64,000 bases of DNA from Mesodorylaimus sp. YZB2_4 (taxonomy: Eukaryota > Nematoda > Enoplea > Dorylaimida > Dorylaimidae), in the NCBI GenBank assembly GCA_030248295.1, contig JASANH010001389.1:310001-374000 (forward strand). Direction: 5' to 3'. This document shows, one piece after another, positions 15,973 to 44,442 of the stretch (position 1 is the stretch's first letter; each line of letters opens with the position of its first letter). A model generated the notes under the pieces. It ran no database searches. It had not been told where the DNA came from and saw only the letters and a program-made list of their open reading frames with translations. A program made the translations under genes and the position numbers.

Positions 15973-16848
15973 CTAAGGTGACCAAATGTTCTTGACTGCC
16001 TCCTGAAACACGAACGATGGTATGACAAGTAGAAGGCAGATGAACTGCTAATCACTATGACATACTTGATTCACTCACAGCCTGTCTGGGTAGTGGAGCA
16101 CCCGCAGATCGCCTTCTCACCGATGATCTACGACGCTGCAATGGTTGCAGCTGGTTTCCAAACTTGGAGTGGTCGGGCGCACGCCGATGGGGGGAGCCGG
16201 ACCCAGATCTATCTTCAGTGGGGGAGAGACCGCGAATTTGCCTTGCTGAATGAGCTCGATAAGACTGCGCTGCATCAGCCTTGTCATCAAATACTAAATG
16301 AGTGGTGGCTGACTTGGGAACTGATAATGATCTTTGCCGTTTCAAGCGGAAAGCCCGTTCGATTTCTGTTTCATCAGCTGATAGTTTTCGTCTGTCTTTG
16401 TCCTTGTCGTGGTCTCTGCGCTCCTTCCCATTATCTTTTCTCTAAACAGGGAGAATGTGGTCGAAAGGGTGTATAGGAAGCAGAGGGGCGATGGTAAGAG
16501 CGAGAGGCCGCTACGGAAGACTTGTCGTCTGGGTCTGTGGGGCTATAGGCTGACACTGGAATGAGGTGAGTAGCCACTATACACTATAGTGAGAATGGAG
16601 TGACCGAGGGGGGGGGGGATTAGCCCATTGGGCAAGCATATGATCAACACCAGATCTTAGGATGCGGAATGACTCACTTATCGGCTTAACCTATGACAGA
16701 GGGTTAGGAAGAGAGTTGTCTTTAAGCATCAGTCTCCTGTAAGTACTTACCAGTTTTCCACACAGGTACAGCATATTCGAATAGTCTTCTTGTCCCCGAT
16801 TCTGAGACACGATCAGCTTTTCGTCCGTTGGTCGTCGTCTAGTCCGTG
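15973..16848 (-). CDS. Unidentified gene, three tentative 3' exons
   Basis: Exons in transcript order: 16848-16751, 16441-16079, 16002-15973 (TAG stop). The middle exon is best supported: 363 bp, open throughout, acceptor ccctgtttag and donor GCTGTGAGTG. Phases agree across all three. The middle exon starts with a charged KERRDHDKDKDRRK run, then has RLKRQRSLSVPK with an RSxSxP motif, and ends in an Arg/Ser-rich stretch (LQRRRSSVRRRSAG). This composition suits a nuclear or regulatory protein, but I recognise no family. The 5' end is not found. For the last exon another frame is open for 46 codons, so the C terminus is uncertain. The gene is convergent with the unidentified + strand gene at 13090. 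Confidence 0.4.
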
Positions 16849-19800
16849 CTTTGACGAAAAGCGAATTTCGAAATTTTTACATGCAAGAAGCAAAGGCATT
16901 TTACACAATAGGGCCTAATGTGGCCACCAAACTCGCGTGACTTTCGGGGATAAGGTCAATAATGAAGGCTGAAGACGAATGCTGATAGCCACGTCGATCG
17001 ATATAGCCCCTTTTCCGGTTTCGTTTGATGACAACCATCGCATTTATAACTTCCCAGCCATGCTGCCGGAAGTAAAAGATCGGCCCACTAAGCAAATTGA
17101 AATTGTACACGGACTATGTAGGGGCGGATAGTGACGGAAAGGAACGTTCCGAAGTCGATGTGATGTGCACGACTGGATATTGATAAGTGCATCGACCAGT
17201 ACATTAGCATAATAAAAGTGCCCAGACGGGTCTTACTGGCCACCTTATGCCTCGAGTTCAGAATACCAGATTACATGCTATATTTTTTCTTTTTCATCTC
17301 TCGGAAAGGTCCGCGGCTTCAATTTGGAATAGCCAATATGCTTTCACTGCAGAACAAGCTTAACCACATTACTCGTTGGATGCAATAAATGCCTAACTTT
17401 TTCTACAGACCTAATTTTAACGTTTTTACAAGATGAAGTAGTGGCAGTAAAATCCAATTAGAGAATGTCACTGTCGGTTGGAAGCCAAACGATCGACACG
17501 GCTGTTTGCTGGCTTTTTTATGCCTATAGTAGGTGATAAAAGGATGAATCTGGTAGGATAAGGTTATCTTATGTAGGAGGTATGTCTAAGAGAATTCTCC
17601 CGGGGATGAACGTGGCTTATTTCGAACGATTGCAGAGCCCTGTCGCAGCGTGAGTGAGTCTGCCAACTCACATGTAGGCTCTGTTGGCAGGAACCAGAAT
17701 GGCATCGGAAGTCCAGGCACGCAATGTGAAGTGGACTAAAATCGATAATCCTACTTGGCCGGCTACCAAATATAGCACACAACGTGTGTCAGAGGAACAT
17801 ACGTATTTTCGCAACATTGCATATCACGAATTAGTTTGTAATGCCTTCGACTATGTAGACTGTATCCTGGTGGAGACAGAGTTTTGATTGACCTCCGGAA
17901 GGCCATTCATCCGAGTGGGTTTCAAGGCACCGCACACCCAACTCCCAGAATGCTGGTACCTAGAAAAGGTTTTTTTGAAAACATGGCCACATACACTGTG
18001 ATGATTCCATGAAAGGGCCTGTGAGCTTTGGTATAAGCCCATCGGGCATGTTCGAGGAAATCACGTGGGGTATCTAACTTTTGGGTCAGCTAGCTGCTGT
18101 TTTATGCACTTGCCATGATGTGGCGCTTTCGGCGCGCTATCAGATGCTGCACAAACCAGCACTCTGAAGTTTATGTAGATGGCGCCACGTTCGAAACATT
18201 TCTCTGGTTTTCCCACCAAAGAAGCCAGAAGAATCAAAATACCTTAAGACTTCATTAATCTGTCGCCTACGGACCACCTTCTTAGGATGAAGCGCACCCG
18301 ATGGAGCACTTTTTCTCGATCCTTCAAGATCCTCACGAGAAATACGCGACAGGTGAAATGCCACAGTGCATTTTGCTTGCCCGCGTGAAGTTGCTTACGG
18401 TCGTTGGGCCATGAAGCACCTCCTCTTCATTACTTTCTTGGCCAGCAGTCACCTCAATGAACTAGTCAGGGTGCATGACATGCGGCGGCACATGACACAT
18501 TTGAGGGGCTATTGCTTAGAATGCCTGAGGAGGAGGCGCATTGAGGTTGGAGTCGAGAGAATGGTACAGTACTTGCAGATAAGGCTTTGCTTTGGCAGTA
18601 GTGCTCATTACGAAGGTGGCACTATCCAGGCTAGCTTGGCCTAGACGAACCCCCGCGCCGACCGCAGTGGTTTTGCGAGTAAAGCCGATAAAGGGCCGTA
18701 AACTCTTTTTCGCTGACGTTGTGGCCACTAAATGAGAAAGTCACGGGTTGCTGGCACTAATAGCAGGAAGTGGGGTGAGCGAGCTAGGTGCCTATTTTCT
18801 TGGCACACACGCGTTCGTATCGTTTAATCATAAATTCAATATGTTGAACCTTCAATATGCTTTTATGTTAGCTCTCTCCAGTGCGCTGGACGAGCCGAGC
18901 TTTTTGCGGGGCTCGTTCGAATTTCCATACAACCACAGTGGCCTACGCGGGTTGCTCGGGCGACTGAGTACGTCGAACTGGGGGTGTCGTACTCCGTTTT
19001 CTCACGCTTCGGCCCGTAGTATTGCCAGCTGGCACATTCGATCATTGAAGGCTGCCACATTGTCGAAGCACGGCAAGCCTGCGCGACCAATCAACGTCGC
19101 GCGCGTGGTCGTGGCGGCACGAACCACACTGTTCTGGTTAGCGCCTGGCGGTGGTCGTCGTGCCCACTACTCGCCAGTCCTCGTCGCAAATAGGTTATAG
19201 AGTAAAACATAGTAAACAAAGAGTTTCGGCTTCGAGCACGGAGGCGTTGGGCCAAGGAAATGTACCGATGCTTGGTCCTGGTGGCGTCATTGTGCACCTC
19301 GGTTCTGCTACTCTCTCCTGATCTGGTAAGGGACTGACTCATTTTTTCATCTTTGTCCCATGACTAGTCTATTTTCGAGTTTGAGGGCACTGCATTCTTC
19401 ATCGATGATATCACCACCGGTTGGACGGGGCAGGGGCGGGCTCGGCCATTGAGGCAATCTGTTCTCACAATCAGACGTGGTTGAGGGATTGGGTGTGTTT
19501 GAGGATCTTTTGTGGTAAAAAGGCTGAGTGCAGTGCGTACTATAATTTGTGTAGTGACTCGTTTGGGGACTGTTGGCCAAGGACGTGCATAGACTCGAGC
19601 TGGGTTCGATAGTCGGCTGGCGCGTACGGGCGGTCGGGCGTGCGTAGAAGACAGACGGCTGGCCAAGACAGAATATATACTTTAGCGCGAAGGCACTAAA
19701 AACTAGAACGATCTCTCGGCTGCCGCACTCACTCACCTACCGACGACTACAGGCCAAGTTTTCATTCTACGTTGGTCGGCGTATCTCGCATCGATTACGT

Positions 19801-22280
19801 CGCCCACTCATAAAAATGGAATTGGAGAGCATTCTACGCCCGAATGCGCATCGAACGGTGCACGCCTGTTCGCCATCGTCGTCCCGGTGTCTCGTCTCGT
19901 TGCCAATACATTCTTTCAAATCGTCGACTAAAACCGTACTTTGTTGCCGTGCGGGTCTTTTTTCCGAAATTACTCCAACTACACCCTAGCTTACACGGAG
20001 ACGGGCGTAGGCCGTGCAAAGACGCGGCTTAGGAAGTTTTTATGGGCGAGTGGTTCAGGGTCGAGACGATTCAGTCAACAAAGGCGAGGTACGGAATAGG
20101 CACTTTCTTCATTGCAAAGGACCCCTGCTAACTTGGACGCTTTTGTCATCCATCTATCCAAACAGTGCTTTCTTTGGCCAACATCGAGTCCAGTCTACGA
20201 TTTCATTCAAGGCCGTGGGCGTGGCTCGGCCTTGCGCGTACGTATACTATGCCCTTATACGACTCGGCATGCGGGGACCATCGCCGCAACCAGGCAGCTG
20301 CCAACAGAGTCGTACCGGATCGATGGTGAATAACCGTGCCTTTCTTGGCGACCGTACTCGCCAAACGGGCAACCAAGGAGAGGGCTTGATTGAATGAAGC
20401 CTCGCTACCCGTCCCCTCATTCTCCTCGCCATCGTCGTCGACTGGCACGAAAAGGAGAATGCTAGAAACATCTCGCTCCAATAACGCACTATGAATGGTC
20501 AGATTTATCGTTCATTCTTGCACAAATTTTGTGTGAAATCTTCATTTTTTGTCCTATCCTATCTGTATAAGGACATGGAAAGTTCATTTGTTATTGTCGA
20601 CAATTTACGAGACGCTTCCGTGCGCGTACAGGAAGCGTAGACTGGTTTATGAATTAGGCAATGAGAATGTTTTCTTCAACTCATTCAAAATGTCTAAAAC
20701 ATTTTCCCAAGCAGCGAATGGGACGAATGCATTCAGGTGAATTTGTGTTTATTTCGTACGAGTGGCATCGACGACGAAAACAGGTTGCTCAGTCTTTGGT
20801 AACTATACCTTTCTATTTCTCGCTTTGCAAAGAGAACCTTTTCCCAACATTCAACTTTTACGTTTTACCAACGCGCGTAAATGCCTAGGCCTAGTGTGTA
20901 CTACGAAGAGGGCCTGTTTCGCTCCAGCCAGCTACGATTATCGTAAAAGTGGCTTGGCTGGCGAATTTTGAAACCAACATCGACGACGAGGATGGCGGAA
21001 AGTTTTTTCGAAAAACGGCTCGGCTAGTTAACGTGACAAAGAGTCGTGTTAGCTAGGAGTTAGTAAATGAAAACGCGACTAGAATGATGAAGCAGATCGG
21101 GTTTCAGGGGATTGTCCTAACCAGTGCATTGCCATTTATCGAATGAGAGATGATGAATGTCCGCCACTAGCTAATGACTAAGCCCCGAATGGCCCCCTCG
21201 AAAAGTTCGTCCCATTTCCATAGGTTGCTATCGTACTGTTCTACAGTACTGTACTCTACTCTACAGCAGATGCTGATACTTCTTGCGAGTATTGCGTAAA
21301 AAAGTAGCAAATAGAAGCTAAAACGAGGGATGATTATAAAAACGATACTATAGCCTATGACAAATGTTGTGTGGGTAAGTGGGAGACTGGTGGCGTGAAG
21401 ACGATGGGCGTATGGGGAATAAGAGATTATAGTTATTTTTGTTGAAAACCACCCTTTTTCTCCAATGTCTATGCGAAAAGGAAAAAAGATGAGGCGAGAA
21501 GGGCGGCGTGCGAGGATTGATCTTTCTTGAAATCGCGATTTGCCTTTCTCCCCGACTGGCCGTTTCGTTTTCTCAGTGAGTCGTTTTTTTTGCTCGTTTC
21601 GCCACTCCCGAAAAGCCTAGCCGCGCCAAAGAGTATTCGTGTTTACTACCTTGGCTTTGATTTAACGAATCGGTCTCGTCGGGGTTAAAACGACCGAGTG
21701 CAGCTTTGAACTCGAGATTCTTGTCTTGGTTTTTTTTCGTCGACTGGTCGAGACTGATATGGGAAAGGGTAGGGTTAGGGGTGAAAAGAGACGAGGGCTA
21801 GTGATTACGGGATCGTAAGCGTTCACTTGGGCGCGTCTGGAACGAATAAGGATGTCAATTTTTGAAGGACGAGACTGTTGATCGTTGTCTGGAACTCGTA
21901 CATGATCGATTTGGCGATATCCAGACACGACCCGAAGCCAGTTCGGGACAGCTTTCTTATCTGACCTTTTTTATGTGAAAAACGCCTACACTAATGGCGC
22001 AAAAACCTAATCCCAATCGTCTCGAATTGGAAATGTTGCCATTTTTCCTGTTTTTGGTTTCCAAAAAGAAACTGATCGCTGGCGCGCGCCTTTGGGTCGG
22101 GTAGACTCGGTTGCTGGCGTTCTCCGTTATGGTATCGGCCAAAATTCTAGACAGAGTTTGGTACGAGCGAAGCGCGGACTACAATTAGGCTTATCACTTT
22201 TTTTAGTTGTTTTTCTATTTTCAGTGATTTTACAAAATCCTCCACCGAAAGTTGCCATATGAAAACTTAGAAGCGGAACC
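16849..22280. other. Long region with no supported gene, upstream of Capicua
   Basis: 5.4 kb with only weak leads. 19260-19325 reads as a 22-codon hydrophobic leader (MYRCLVLVASLC...) ending at a good donor, GTAAGG. 19816-19983 is an ATG-started frame 144 bp downstream of a TATATAC at 19672. 18140-18404 (-) is an 87-codon open stretch. None could be joined to further exons. At 22201-22225 a pyrimidine-rich run ending ttttctattttcag looks like an acceptor for a spliced Capicua 5' UTR, so a non-coding first exon probably lies somewhere here. Confidence 0.4.
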
Positions 22281-32931
<10,651 letters not shown>

Positions 32932-33286
32932 GCCGGTGTATAGAGAACTTTAAGGAGGAATTTGTGAGGGGATATTGGAGGATATTAACTGTACATAGTT
33001 GCACATTCTACGACTGGACTAGGCACACATCGTGCTCGATATATTTTCGATATTCCACGCCGCGTGTTTGATGTAGCCCTGACCATGAAACGGGACACGC
33101 TCAGGTTCTTTGGCGTAGACTTGACGCTGTTCGATGCCATTTTATCGAACATAGATTGTTCAGAGTGTCACGCGGGCGCCACCGATGATGTTCAGTCGTT
33201 ATCAGATTAGCCTCCCATGTACTTTTTACGTCTCTTAGTTTCTTATAGTTCAGAATAGCCTTTGTAAATATGTATGGCTCTTTTGA

Positions 33287-33292
33287 AATAAA
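33287..33292 (+). terminator. Capicua poly(A) signal
   Basis: AATAAA 356 bp after the Capicua stop codon, in an AT-rich stretch. It is the first canonical signal after the stop and lies before the convergent PKC gene, whose stop codon is at 33709-33711. Confidence 0.6.
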
Positions 33293-33708
33293 CCTTACTT
33301 TCCAAATATAATTACATTTACTCAATCATGAAAACTCGTATTGGCCATTTGCAATAATCTATCACGATCAAAGCGTGTACAAGGTTTGGACAATGGCAAG
33401 CTTGACGATGTAATCACTAGCGAACACGCAAAGCCGGAAGAGCCATGGATTTGTGAAAAGAAATGAGAACAGGTGAATGAAAAATAAATTAGAAAACTAG
33501 AATTCCCTCTAAAACGCGAAAACACACAAATTACAAAAATGTGCACGAAAGCGATTGCGAATCCAAGATTAGATAGACAAAGCGAAAAGCCAAAAATAAA
33601 AATGTAGAAAAATACAAATATTTAGTCATACTTCTCTCTATAGAACTGTGCATAAACTTGTCACCATCGACAACTCCTATTCGAGCATTACCTATCGAGA
33701 CTGCTCAC

Positions 33709-40934
<7,226 letters not shown>

Positions 40935-40970
40935 TTTCTTCTCCCACTCTCCAAATTCTTGTTTTCTCTG

Positions 40971-43134
40971 CAAAAAGTAAGCAGCTTTTTAAATTGGAAA
41001 CAAACAAGATGACTTGAATAGAGACTCTAATTTGATATGCGTTCAAAAACGGGCGGACATAGCAAATAAACTGAACGCCACCGACCCAACCGCCTGGGCC
41101 GGCGGACGGCAGCGGACTGACATTACGCGCCACTAGCAGTCCCGGCAGCCAGCGGCGCGGCAATGCGAACTTGGGCGAGTTATGATGGCGGGGCCCGGAA
41201 TTGATCGATAAAGTCATTGGGAGGCGCATAATGATAAGGCCTGGCTGCCTACCACGCGGACGATGGGATCGAGCAATGGCGAGTATCATTGAGTAATTTA
41301 TATAATTATATTACGAACCTATTTGAAAATTCCACATTTAGCTGCGATGAAAAAGGAAGATTGAGTGGTGGGATTAGTCAGATAAGCAAATTGGATTGGA
41401 GAGAAAAATAGTGTCTCCCACAGGAATTTGACGTGAATGCTCAAGAAGCCAGACGAGCACCCTTGGACAAATAAGAACAGAGATAATGTAGACAAGCGGA
41501 GGTGCACCTTGAATACCCACACCCTGGCTGACGGGGGAGCGGCATTTGCATTGCGTCAATCCAACTTCCTAGCTGCACCGGCGAAGCCAACAAAATGCGA
41601 TAAGATAGTTTTGTGGATTCGTTTTTGATTACTAGCATCTGCTGGTCTTCGAAGAGAAGGTTGTTAGCTGAGGTCGCTGGCCCGTGTCTCATAGTCGTCT
41701 GCGCAGACCATCTGTTCTCGAATATATGCATCTGATTGGCCGTTTCCGTTTTCCCATTGTCAATAGACTAAAGGGAGATAGGTTTTTAGGAGCCACCTCT
41801 TCACTACATTCGTCCTTGCTGTTTACTTTGCTCATCCCGCTGCCGAGAGACCTTTCTTGGAATGCCATTTTTAGACCCCTCGCTTTGATGTCGGGGTCTT
41901 TCTGCAGCGAGAATGGTGTGGCCGCTTTGTGAGAGCGTGAAGTCATGGTTCTTGATTGCGTTGACCATTCTGACCACTTAGGGTTGTGGGCGCCAGAACC
42001 TGGAGTCCTGTGCACGATGCTTGTTTTTGTGGAACGGTCCTTTGTGATATGGCTGTCTTGGCGAGAAGCAGCTCCCGCACTAGTCGGCTATCCTGAATGT
42101 GCTGCCCGTGTCCGCTCCCAACTGTGAGAGAATGCAGCAATGTCTGGCGCGCATCTGCATCTGGTTGGTTCGTGTCGTTCTTTCAGTTACGATCACTGAT
42201 TCATAGAGATTTGAGTACCCCACAGGCTTCTTCTGGCTGACGTTCCTGCCTTGAATCTGCGCCAGAGCCAAGCGGTAACCAACTCACCCTCAAAAGAGGA
42301 GAGGTCGTATGGAGAGGGGTCCATTAAAGGGTAGGGGATGGGGTGACTACCTACATCGCGCTAAGATTCATTCTTGTCTGGCACGCATCCTGGACGGATC
42401 CTAATCAATGGCGAGATAGTGTCTAGTTGGAGAAGGCCAAATATGTTTCCCCAGTTACTACACAGAAGACCTCACGATCAGGGTGGCCGAGTTCACGAGA
42501 GGCCTCTAGGCCCTATGCTCACGAAAGCATTAGAATTTGCGAGCCAACTTTTGCTCTCATCGGCAACCAGTAGCCCGACCACGAACCGCCACCGTCAGAT
42601 ACTGACCCAACCGTCGAGGTGCTCAGAGTGCAGGTACCCTAGCAAGCAAGGATTCAAAGCCCACCCTCTATGAGGTTGTACTACGACTGGGTCCGTATTA
42701 CTGGAGGGAGTGACAAGCGGAGCTTTTGCACCATGCCAAAAACCCAGGGCAACAACCAAGTCTTCCGACCTATAGTCCGTGGTAAACATCGATGCTCCCA
42801 GCTGCCGGCTCATTGCAGATTATCGATTGCCAGTCGAGCCTCTACAAGGTGATTTCCTATCCAAGATAATCTCATGTGGGGACCTAAAGGGGAAAGCCGC
42901 ACGCTGACCGCCAGCCTATTCTGTAAAGTAAGCAGAAAGGGACCCTCATGCGGGCAGAGTCAAGAAAAATCAGAGCACAGCCATACTGATTCAGATATTT
43001 GTCATCAGTCCACAAAGCACTCGTCTACTATGTAGACGCGAGACAAATAAAGCAAAGTTAAGCGAAGCTTAGTGTAAACTTCAATCGATGTAACAAACAT
43101 AAGATAAGATCATTTTGTAAGTGTTCATCCTGCT
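40971..43134. other. Region between PKC and GPCR with coding-like fragments and a repeat
   Basis: Presumed 5' part of the PKC gene, with no PKC exon recognised. On the minus strand, 41827 to about 42015 and 41767 to about 41540 look like two exons. They are joined in phase across a 59-bp intron with good splice sites (AAA|GTAAAC and ccctttag|TC). The second encodes SIDNGKTETANQMH and, further on, YRILLASPVQLGSWIDAMQ, which resembles the last strand and Trp-containing helix of a PH domain. The rest of such a gene could not be assembled, because overlapping frames further upstream conflict. A dispersed repeat lies at 42671-42800. Confidence 0.35.
42671..42800 (-). repeat. Dispersed repeat, copy 2 (related to 12880-13008)
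   Basis: The reverse complement matches 12880-13008 with small gaps. Shared blocks are GAAGACTTGGTTG, CCTGGG and GTCACTCCCTCCAGT. The matching open frame here reads RSEDLVVALGF...LVTPSSNTDPVVVQP. Orientation is opposite to copy 1. No terminal repeats or target duplications are visible. Confidence 0.5.
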
Positions 43135-44442
43135 TCAACAGGCACTGCAAGCAGCTTGTGTTGGTGGTATCATGAGAGACGTCTCGACTTGAGAAGGCGA
43201 AGTTGACCTTGCATACGATGTCGACTTTTTTCTCCAGCACGCACTCAACAAGTCGAAGAAACCATTCCTCACTTTCTCGCTGAACATAATATAAAGATAG
43301 AAATGCAATGCGTGCGCCATAACATTGCTGACGTTGGTTGCTGCTCGTAAATATATGAACGATTCGGCCTGTTTGATCTCCCTGGCGGCCATATCCCAAC
43401 CCATTTCCTCACTTTGAATTTTCTTCAAAGCAGCATCGCCAACAACGAATACATTATTCCAACTGAGACCTGTGGCATACAGGATATGATTGATGACCAC
43501 GGGCACGGCTAGACATAATTGCAAACAGCACAGTTCCGTTTGACGATTCTTCGAACTCTTTTTTTTCAATCGACTGCCTCTAGAGCTTCGAGCTGAAGCT
43601 AAACCGGAATGATCCAAGGACTCTTTGGTAGAGTTGCTAGCAGTCTCCGGATTGAAGACATATTTTCTCCTTTTGGCTAAGCTTCGACGTCTATTGGCCA
43701 CAGCGCAGAAACCCCATATGCTCAGACCAGTCATAATAGCTACTAGGCTAGCGGTCACGTAGAATCGTGCTGTATTCACCTGTTTGATATAAGCGTAAAT
43801 TTCAGTTTGCGAGAACACACTCGGTTCATCCATGTATCGTTTAAGCTCTTCGTCGAATGCGACGGTCAATTCGAATGCTTGGAATAGGCTGAAGGCCGTT
43901 GGTAAGACGGCAGCGATAAGAACAGCCCATTTATAGCAGCTAACATTATGAACTCGTTGGAAATGGTGGGGTAGCAAGCATGCTACTGTGCGTTCGACGC
44001 ACAGGAATAATACTAGCAGGTCAGTCGCATCGGCGCAGATGTTCATGATCGTTATGCCAACGTGGGCCCATAGAAACGTACATGAATAACTGGCATCGCA
44101 TCTGACGTAAGCCAAGCCATCCATCAGTGCCAGCACCGCCATCTGTAGCATTTCTAAATGCCCAATTAAAAGAAACAGACGGAAGTTCAAAAGACCAAAA
44201 CCGGACTGAGTCAATGTGAGGACGGTGAGGAGACCACCCACGAAGCCAAACCCGCTGAATAGCAGGACCAGGTGACCCTCGATCGCATCACTCTTGCTTC
44301 TATGTTCCGCATATGCCGAGTATCGACACACATAGTCCTCGAAATAGGTGCTCTCATTGCTTTGCATGGTAACACTGTAGTTGCGCCAGTCTTCCAGGAA
44401 CATATCATAGGCCTGGTACGGACAGACAGTCGGAACAGACAT
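43135..44442 (-). CDS. Rhodopsin-like seven-transmembrane receptor, neuropeptide-receptor type
   Basis: Intronless coding region of 435 aa. ATG 44442 follows an acceptor-like ttatttcag, so a 5' UTR intron is likely. The N terminus has candidate glycosylation sites NYS and NES. Hydrophobic segments fall near residues 57-78, 85-107, 121-149, 171-190, 225-248, 303-325 and 364-388. The usual DRY at the end of TM3 is CVERT. Loop 3 is long and basic (NRRRSLAKRRK, then RLKKKSSKNR). TM7 ends HALHFYLYIMFSEKVR, followed by a short Ser/Thr-rich tail. The TM6-TM7 style recalls FMRFamide-type and related invertebrate peptide receptors, but that is only resemblance and the ligand is unknown. The second extracellular loop has no cysteine to pair with Cys121, which is odd for the family. 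Confidence 0.88.
   Translation of the reverse strand: MSVPTVCPYQAYDMFLEDWRNYSVTMQSNESTYFEDYVCRYSAYAEHRSKSDAIEGHLVLLFSGFGFVGGLLTVLTLTQSGFGLLNFRLFLLIGHLEMLQMAVLALMDGLAYVRCDASYSCTFLWAHVGITIMNICADATDLLVLFLCVERTVACLLPHHFQRVHNVSCYKWAVLIAAVLPTAFSLFQAFELTVAFDEELKRYMDEPSVFSQTEIYAYIKQVNTARFYVTASLVAIMTGLSIWGFCAVANRRRSLAKRRKYVFNPETASNSTKESLDHSGLASARSSRGSRLKKKSSKNRQTELCCLQLCLAVPVVINHILYATGLSWNNVFVVGDAALKKIQSEEMGWDMAAREIKQAESFIYLRAATNVSNVMAHALHFYLYIMFSEKVRNGFFDLLSACWRKKSTSYARSTSPSQVETSLMIPPTQAACSAC

Noticed and set aside
18140..18404. 87-codon open stretch on the minus strand, protein-like in composition
   Set aside because: No start or splice partners found and no family recognised. Kept only as a note in the region entry.
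19347..19736. Long minus-strand frames in a GC-rich stretch
   Set aside because: Overlapping frames on both strands, low-complexity Ser/Thr/Pro translation, no conserved motif.
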